NCBI GenBank assembly: GCA_027016475.1
Contig: JALUTL010000300.1
Span: 1-9,808, forward strand
Reading direction: 5' to 3'
Source: Candidatus Heimdallarchaeota archaeon
GTDB lineage: Archaea > Asgardarchaeota > Heimdallarchaeia > Heimdallarchaeales > Kariarchaeaceae
Length of the DNA stretch: 9,808 nucleotides
The first letter of the stretch is position 1; every line of letters begins with the position of its first letter. Under the pieces are notes generated by a model. It did no database searches and was not told the origin of the DNA. It saw nothing but the letters and a program-made list of their open reading frames with translations. Position numbers and translations under genes: made by a program. Below are positions 5,525 through 9,808 of this stretch, piece after piece.

Positions 5525-6286
5525 ATGTCGACCATACTTGCAGTTTTTGCACATCCTGATGATGAGTTAGGGTGCATAGGGACACTGATCAGCCATAGCC
5601 AAAATGGAGACAATGTACACCTTCTTTTTTTGACAAAAGGTGAAAACTCATCAGTGTTGGGCGGAACTGATGAGGAACGAATCATCAAAAGAAGAAAGCA
5701 TACCCAGCAAATAGAGGAACTGGCAGGAGTTCAGGTTCATTTTTTGGATTTTCCCGATTCACGAATTCAAGTAAGCGTAGAAGGTGCTTATTTATTGGCT
5801 GAAAAAATCAAGGAAGTTCGTCCAAATTGCATTATTACTTGGAATCAACCCTTACGTCCAGGTGCAGGGCATCCAGACCATCGTGCCTGTTCTCAACTAG
5901 TCTTTGATGCCATTAACTACGCTCGTTATCGCTCAAAAAGCAGCAAATTCAAGCCCTTTCGTGAACCCATAACCTTATACCAATACTATGACCCCCAAGT
6001 TGATTATGGGGCACAAATTCAGTATATAGACGTCACAGACTATTATGACAAAATCATGAGGTTTGTTGAAATTTATCAGGAAGCCTATGGTGACTGGCCC
6101 GTAAAGACATTCAAAACCACTTGGTTGCAGACAAATGGCCGTGAATGCAATGTGCCATATGCTGAAGCTTTCAAAATTGTTGTCAGAGGGTATGGGGCTT
6201 CAAAGCTACTCCCGTTAGATATCCCGCCGCGTTCGCTCCCCTCAGAAAAGGAAAACAAAACTACCAATGAAGTTGAGCAAAGTTAG
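5525..6286 (+). CDS. PIG-L (LmbE-like) family zinc N-deacetylase
   Basis: A 253-residue Zn-dependent deacetylase of the PIG-L/LmbE family. AHPDDE at residues 9-14 supplies His10 and Asp13 as metal ligands and Asp12 as the probable general base. HPDH at 116-119 supplies the third ligand (His119 by comparison with MshB/BcZBP) and a second catalytic His (116). The C-terminal block VPYAEAFKIV is also typical. The family removes acetyl from N-acetylglucosamine units in GPI precursors, mycothiol and bacillithiol precursors and, in archaea, chitobiose. The substrate here is unknown, as no sugar or thiol biosynthesis genes lie nearby. No signal peptide, so cytosolic. The start fits the family, whose first strand begins at once (STILAVFAHPDDE). 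The last 15 codons, a hydrophilic Lys/Glu/Asn-rich tail, overlap the 3' end of the opposing gene by 45 bp, so this tail is probably dispensable. Confidence 0.92.
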   Translation: MSTILAVFAHPDDELGCIGTLISHSQNGDNVHLLFLTKGENSSVLGGTDEERIIKRRKHTQQIEELAGVQVHFLDFPDSRIQVSVEGAYLLAEKIKEVRPNCIITWNQPLRPGAGHPDHRACSQLVFDAINYARYRSKSSKFKPFREPITLYQYYDPQVDYGAQIQYIDVTDYYDKIMRFVEIYQEAYGDWPVKTFKTTWLQTNGRECNVPYAEAFKIVVRGYGASKLLPLDIPPRSLPSEKENKTTNEVEQS

Positions 6287-7072
6287 GAAAAAATATAATC
6301 CTATGATGATTTTATATAGCCATCCTCTTAATTCCAATGTTTGGGCCATGCCTCTGTACAAGACGACATAGGAAATCACAAAGGCAATCATTTGCAATAA
6401 AAGCAAGAGAATGTCAATTTCCTTTGGAGGGCCGCTTACAACCTTTATGTCAGGTGCAAGAAGAGAGATCAATGATGTACTGTCTGAGTAAGTCTCCACA
6501 ACCCGTTCAGGATAAACCAATGCAACTATTGAGGCAACAATCAGGTAAACTATATTGGGAATGCTCCTCAATCCATTGAGTTTTACTGCAATGGTAAATG
6601 GATTTTCATTGTGCTTCAAGTATGATTGGAAGTGTAGACCCGAGGAAATTAAAACCGCTAATAAGGCAGTTCCCAACACCCATTGCAGTGCTACTCCCAG
6701 AGTTGCAAAAGCAATATTCCCTGTGCCTTCACTAACTAATTCTCCATTCAAATAGGATCGAGTGACTGTTTTCGATGTTATTGCCATTCCATGAAGGATA
6801 GCAATACTCAATCCAATTCCAAAAAGGATCACTGCATTTGGTGCGTTCCTGTCTTCGAACAACGCTTTTGCATCTTTTGGTCGCAGATAAAAGGTTCGTA
6901 TGGCGTCAGTCCACCCTCCTAATTGCCAACGATGGCCTTCCGCTACCATTGTTGGCATCGTTTGACTATGGACAGAAGAATCAGCATTGATTCCAGACAT
7001 CCTTGCACCACAATTTTCGCAGTATTTTACATTTTTTGCGTTATCCACTCCACATTCCAAACAGATGGGCAT
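6242..7072 (-). CDS. Zinc-ribbon membrane protein, YIP1-like
   Basis: An N-terminal zinc ribbon joined to a multi-pass membrane domain. With the start chosen here (276 residues) the protein begins MPICLECG, and the ribbon is C4-x2-C7-x10-C18-x2-C21. A polar linker (about 22-50) follows, then a W..AI..F...P.DA...FED amphipathic stretch (about 54-76) like the entry to YIP1 domains, then about five hydrophobic spans (near 80-97, 120-140, 168-186, 220-240 and 248-275), the last ending at the stop. ATG 7090, six codons upstream, is the longer alternative. I prefer 7072 because zinc ribbons of this type normally start right at the first CxxC, and CAAATAATT lies about 23 bases upstream of it, while nothing TATA-like is at that distance from 7090. 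YIP1 proteins act in membrane trafficking in eukaryotes; the role in archaea is unknown. The 3' end overlaps the PIG-L gene. Confidence 0.72.
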   Translation of the reverse strand: MPICLECGVDNAKNVKYCENCGARMSGINADSSVHSQTMPTMVAEGHRWQLGGWTDAIRTFYLRPKDAKALFEDRNAPNAVILFGIGLSIAILHGMAITSKTVTRSYLNGELVSEGTGNIAFATLGVALQWVLGTALLAVLISSGLHFQSYLKHNENPFTIAVKLNGLRSIPNIVYLIVASIVALVYPERVVETYSDSTSLISLLAPDIKVVSGPPKEIDILLLLLQMIAFVISYVVLYRGMAQTLELRGWLYKIIIGLYFFLTLLNFIGSFVFLF

Positions 7073-7090
7073 AAACTGGTATCGGCGCAT

Positions 7091-7110
7091 AATTATTTGA
7101 AGGATATCCT
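7091..7110 (-). promoter_or_regulatory. Promoter region of the YIP1-like gene with a 10-bp palindrome
   Basis: On the minus strand CAAATAATT (7099-7091) is TATA-like, about 23 bases before ATG 7072. Directly upstream lies AGGATATCCT (7101-7110), a perfect 10-bp palindrome where a BRE or activator site would be. It may be an operator, but a 10-bp AT-containing palindrome can occur by chance. Confidence 0.35.
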
Positions 7111-7189
7111 ATGTGAACCAATGAAAAATTCCATTGTTTCTTGAACTAGGTCGATGAATTTAATAATGACAATTTAATCGACTTAATTG

Positions 7190-7203
7190 GCAGTTTTAAC
7201 TGC
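7190..7203 (+). promoter_or_regulatory. Inverted repeat enclosing a TATA-like TTTTAA before the surface-protein gene
   Basis: GCAGTT-TT-AACTGC has two perfect 6-base arms. The central GTTTTAAC is centred 27 bases before ATG 7224, the same distance as TATA boxes at neighbouring genes. A protein bound to the repeat would block TBP. A second A/T-rich element with direct AATTTAAT copies (7157-7164 and 7171-7178), flanked by TCGAT (7151-7155) and ATCGA (7177-7181), lies upstream and may be the true TATA box or a regulator site. Confidence 0.4.
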
Positions 7204-7208
7204 AAACA

Positions 7209-7215
7209 AGGTGAG
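7209..7215 (+). promoter_or_regulatory. Candidate ribosome binding site AGGTGAG
   Basis: AGGTGAG nine bases before ATG 7224 matches the archaeal anti-Shine-Dalgarno core GGTGA. It works only if the transcript starts upstream, for example from the AATTTAAT element at about 7171-7178. If TTTTAA at 7194-7199 is the TATA box the transcript would be leaderless and this match coincidental. Confidence 0.45.
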
Positions 7216-7223
7216 AAAAGAAA

Positions 7224-8213
7224 ATGAAAGGAAAACTAATGCTCAGCACATCTTTGTTCCTTGTAGCATTGATGTTGATGGGAAGCGTTGCCCCTGCCAG
7301 CTCATTGGTCACAGGCAAAACCTTTGTCATTTATACTGGTAGTGGTGCATTCCACCAGGACTACAATGGGTTTTATGGTAACTACACCGGTGCAGGAAAT
7401 ACAGTAATCAATGCATCTGACTTTACATACGACGCTTTGGTTGCAATTTTGGAAAACACAACCGTTGATGCTTTGTTCCTTCCTGGAAACGAATTTGCAG
7501 ACAATGAATCATTGACCCCAATCAAGACTTGGTTCGAATCTGGCAAGAAACTGTTGTGGGTTGCTGGTGACAGTGACTTTGGTGGTTACTTCGTCTCCCA
7601 GAAATTGAACCCTGTATTGGAAACCGTTGGTTCTGTTCTCAGATTGGATGCTGGTGCCGTTGATGACCCCGTTAGCAATGACAATGCTTCCTACCGTGTT
7701 GTTGCCAACCAATTGGGTGATGGACCAATTGCATCAACCATCGATGCAACTGACTTCAAGATGATTTTCCATGGTTCCACATCAGTTTACTACGTTGAAA
7801 ACGGAACACCCAAAGATCTTAGAAATGCAACTGTTGACAATGTTGAAGTTGTCGTTAAATCTTCAAAGGATGCAAAGGTCATTGACCAGGATCTTTCAGC
7901 ATCTTCTGGTGACTTTTATGTAACCATCAATGAAACAACCGGTAACTATCCAATGTTAGTCACAGAAACCATCGGTGACAGCATGGTTGTTGTTTCTGGA
8001 GAAGCCAACTTTGCAGACTACAAGAACATGTACGGCAACACCTTTGAAGTTTCAAGAGAGTTCCACTATGGTTCTATCGTCGTTGATGCTATCATCACTT
8101 ACTTCTTTGAGAAGATCGGAACAGCTGATTCCAGCTTCTTGCCCTTCAACTTCGTAGTTCCATTCTCCATCTTCATGGCAACAGCCATTTTCATCAGAAA
8201 ACGCAGAAACTAA
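7224..8213 (+). CDS. Secreted, C-terminally membrane-anchored surface protein, cysteine-free
   Basis: A 329-residue exported protein of unknown function. Residues 1-26 form a signal peptide (basic MKGK, hydrophobic LFLVALMLMG, then PASS). The C-terminus has a membrane span at about 304-324 followed by RKRRN, so the body would sit outside the cell with a short cytosolic tail. The body from about 32-125 shows alternating strands and helices with TVDALFLPGNEF and KKLLWVAGDSDFGG, resembling the Rossmann-like half of secreted class-I glutamine-amidotransferase-like or DUF4350-like domains. There is no cysteine in the whole protein, so no amidotransferase nucleophile. Eight N-glycosylation sequons are present (N53, 63, 78, 94, 154, 193, 201, 236). 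Codons are more often C-ending for Asn, Asp, Phe, Tyr and Ile than in neighbouring genes, which suggests strong expression. A candidate Shine-Dalgarno site precedes it. Start supported by the signal peptide. Confidence 0.8.
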   Translation: MKGKLMLSTSLFLVALMLMGSVAPASSLVTGKTFVIYTGSGAFHQDYNGFYGNYTGAGNTVINASDFTYDALVAILENTTVDALFLPGNEFADNESLTPIKTWFESGKKLLWVAGDSDFGGYFVSQKLNPVLETVGSVLRLDAGAVDDPVSNDNASYRVVANQLGDGPIASTIDATDFKMIFHGSTSVYYVENGTPKDLRNATVDNVEVVVKSSKDAKVIDQDLSASSGDFYVTINETTGNYPMLVTETIGDSMVVVSGEANFADYKNMYGNTFEVSREFHYGSIVVDAIITYFFEKIGTADSSFLPFNFVVPFSIFMATAIFIRKRRN

Positions 8214-8260
8214 ATTGTTGAAAAAAAATAAAGCATAACTTTCCAATTCAAACAAAAAAG

Positions 8261-8270
8261 CTTCTTAATG
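8261..8270 (+). promoter_or_regulatory. TATA-like box of the P-type ATPase gene
   Basis: CTTCTTAATG centred about 25 bases before ATG 8292, sharing CTTAATG with the PIG-L promoter. The 78-base gap after the surface-protein gene otherwise shows only A/T-rich sequence and no clear terminator hairpin. Confidence 0.45.
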
Positions 8271-8291
8271 AAAACTTCTACATAAACTTCA

Positions 8292-9808
8292 ATGGATGAA
8301 CTCAATTTTGTTTCTAACGCCCATTCTTATCCTTTAGATTCTTTGGTAGAACAATTGAAATCGAATGTCGATTTGGGGCTTTCTTCTTCAATTGCAAAAC
8401 AACGTCTTGCCACTTATGGGAAAAACATAATCGTTACAAAAAAACCAAGCATTTGGACAGTCTACTTGGCACCTCTGTTTGACACCTTGATTACCATCTA
8501 TCTAATCATGGCCAGCATTATGCTTAGCCTCTCATTTGTTGTTCCTGAAGTAAGAGGGCAGGTTACTTTTTGGCTTGTAGTCATTGCCTTGAACATGCTG
8601 TTGGCGATATTCCAGCAATACCGGGCACAGAAAAAAATTGAGGCACTCAAGGACTTAAGCCCTCCAACTGCAAAAGTGATCCGGGATGGTATCAAAACAG
8701 AAATTTTGGCTGAAAATCTCGTTGTTGGAGACATTATTGAATTGGGATTAGGTGACAAAATTCCTGCAGATGCACGCCTCATCTCCACAGACAACTTTTC
8801 TGTAAATGAGGCATCGTTGACTGGTGAGAGCGTACCAGTTCAAAAATTTTCCACAGGACAACTCAAGGAAGCTTTACCGCCTAATTCACCAATCGATGAA
8901 CGAAAGAATATGGTATATCTGGGAACATTCGTTCAAACTGGAAGCGCAAAAGCCATTGTAACGGCCACTGGGAATAATACTGAACTTGGATCCATAGCAT
9001 CAACAATGAGCGAAATGAATACCTTGGAAATTCCGCTCCGAACCAAAATCAACCGACTTGGCAAGGGACTGGGCTTGTTGATGGTTTTCTTTCTTATCTT
9101 GGCCATTATATTCCGATTCTATCTTCGTATTCAAAACAATGATGACCTTACCTTCACATTATTTGCCAAGGATCTGACAGACAGTATAATCAACGCAATG
9201 GCAGTGATGCCCATCAATATCCCCTTACTAACTACGGTTGTTTTGATTACAGGGGTTCTTCAAATGGCGACTATCAATGTCATCGTCAAGGAACTCTCCG
9301 TTATTGAAACACTGGGACGCATCTCGGTTCTGTGTTCTGACAAAACCGGAACGATTACCACCTCAAACATGACGGTCGTCCGTTTATGGGATGGGACTTC
9401 ATATTATGGGATAGACAGAAATTCCCCAAGCTCATTGTTTGCAATTACTGAAAAACGATGGATTCACCAATTGGATGGAACCCAGACTGGCAAGGTTGCT
9501 GTGTCCTCCACAACACGCACGCCTGAACTGGATCTCATCTTGGCAAACTCTGCCAGAAACAATGATGCTACCTTAGTTGAAGAAAATTTGGTTGAAAAGG
9601 CCCATCTCGGTTACAGTGTCATCGGCAATCCTACAGACGGTGCACTCCTCAAGCTTGTGTTGGAGACAAACCTTGACCCTATGAAATTGGCAGAACGATT
9701 TCCCAGAATCAAGAACTATCCATTTGATTCTTCGGTGAAGCGCATGTCTGGTCTTTTCAAGGATCTGCAAACAGGTGAACGCTTGATCTTTACCAAGGGG
9801 GCAACTGA
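8292..9808 (+). CDS. P-type cation-transporting ATPase, 3' truncated by the window
   Basis: The first 505 residues of a P-type ion pump; the frame is open from ATG 8292 to the last base. Order: N-terminal cation_ATPase_N-like segment (about 12-50, with the family LATYGKN), M1 about 55-83, M2 about 92-109, actuator domain with TGES at 177-180 (dephosphorylation loop), M3 about 259-280, M4 about 296-325, phosphorylation site DKTGT with Asp350, then the start of the nucleotide domain including GNPTDGALL and FPFDS-like NYPFDSSVKRMS, ending at KGAT (502-505). M4, which carries the ion site, reads PINIP (307-311) instead of the PEGLP of typical Ca2+/Na+,K+ pumps or PVALP/PVAMP of K+/H+ types, so the ion cannot be assigned. 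No heavy-metal CPC motif or N-terminal metal-binding domain, so not P1B. Missing: hinge, M5-M10. The start is supported by the TATA-like box and by the family's usual N-terminus. Confidence 0.93.
   Translation, partial: MDELNFVSNAHSYPLDSLVEQLKSNVDLGLSSSIAKQRLATYGKNIIVTKKPSIWTVYLAPLFDTLITIYLIMASIMLSLSFVVPEVRGQVTFWLVVIALNMLLAIFQQYRAQKKIEALKDLSPPTAKVIRDGIKTEILAENLVVGDIIELGLGDKIPADARLISTDNFSVNEASLTGESVPVQKFSTGQLKEALPPNSPIDERKNMVYLGTFVQTGSAKAIVTATGNNTELGSIASTMSEMNTLEIPLRTKINRLGKGLGLLMVFFLILAIIFRFYLRIQNNDDLTFTLFAKDLTDSIINAMAVMPINIPLLTTVVLITGVLQMATINVIVKELSVIETLGRISVLCSDKTGTITTSNMTVVRLWDGTSYYGIDRNSPSSLFAITEKRWIHQLDGTQTGKVAVSSTTRTPELDLILANSARNNDATLVEENLVEKAHLGYSVIGNPTDGALLKLVLETNLDPMKLAERFPRIKNYPFDSSVKRMSGLFKDLQTGERLIFTKGAT

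Noticed and set aside
7088..7090. ATG 7090 as the start of the YIP1-like protein
   Set aside because: It adds MRRYQF before the canonical M-P-x-C start of a zinc ribbon and has no TATA-like element about 26 bases upstream.
8498..8794. 98-codon minus-strand frame inside the P-type ATPase
   Set aside because: Lies wholly opposite the actuator region of a gene with unmistakable TGES and DKTGT motifs; no own promoter.
1..9808. Mobile element, CRISPR array, defence system or tRNA
   Set aside because: No transposase, integrase, terminal repeat, spaced direct repeat, nuclease/helicase module or cloverleaf was recognised on either strand by reading.

Overview
The window reads as a dense, AT-rich archaeal chromosome segment carrying ordinary single-copy genes; I see no mobile element, CRISPR array, rRNA or tRNA. 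Archaeal signs are a DUF106/EMC3-type member of the Oxa1 superfamily, TATA-like boxes about 25-29 bases before most start codons with almost no room for a leader, GTG starts, N-terminal zinc ribbons, and a secreted protein rich in N-glycosylation sequons. The lineage cannot be fixed from sequence alone. An Asgard or similar mesophilic archaeon is a guess, based on the TEX30-like hydrolase, B-box-like protein and YIP1-like protein.

Layout. Bases 1-765 hold the C-terminal part of an ArsB/NhaD-type permease. Next on the + strand come a DUF106/EMC3-like insertase (819-1409), a HEAT-repeat protein (1467-2159), a peroxiredoxin-like protein without its peroxidatic cysteine (2256-2702) and a diacylglycerol/lipid-kinase-family protein (2749-3690). 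On the minus strand at 3763-4464 lies an alpha/beta hydrolase with a normal G-x-S-x-G elbow. It is divergent from a TEX30/KANL3-like alpha/beta hydrolase (4620-5285) whose nucleophile serine has become aspartate. A 49-residue zinc protein (5329-5478) is too short for routine ORF calling. It is followed by a PIG-L deacetylase (5525-6286), which overlaps tail-to-tail by 45 bp with a minus-strand zinc-ribbon/YIP1-like membrane protein (6242-7072). A cysteine-free, membrane-anchored surface protein with different codon use fills 7224-8213. The window ends inside a P-type cation ATPase (8292 to beyond 9808).

How the genes relate. Nearly every gene has its own TATA-like box, and the genes on one strand are separated by 40-130 bases. 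This looks like a row of single-gene transcription units rather than an operon, so neighbours give little evidence of shared function. A loose theme is membrane and envelope biology: permease, insertase, lipid kinase, PIG-L deacetylase, YIP1-like protein, surface protein and ion pump. No pathway can be built from it.

The most interesting points are the rewired catalytic triad of the TEX30-like hydrolase, the Cys-to-Ser peroxiredoxin-like protein, the unannotated mini zinc protein, the unusual M4 motif of the P-type ATPase, and the repeated start-proximal TATA architecture, which also decides two start codons. I found no clear evidence of a new multi-gene system.
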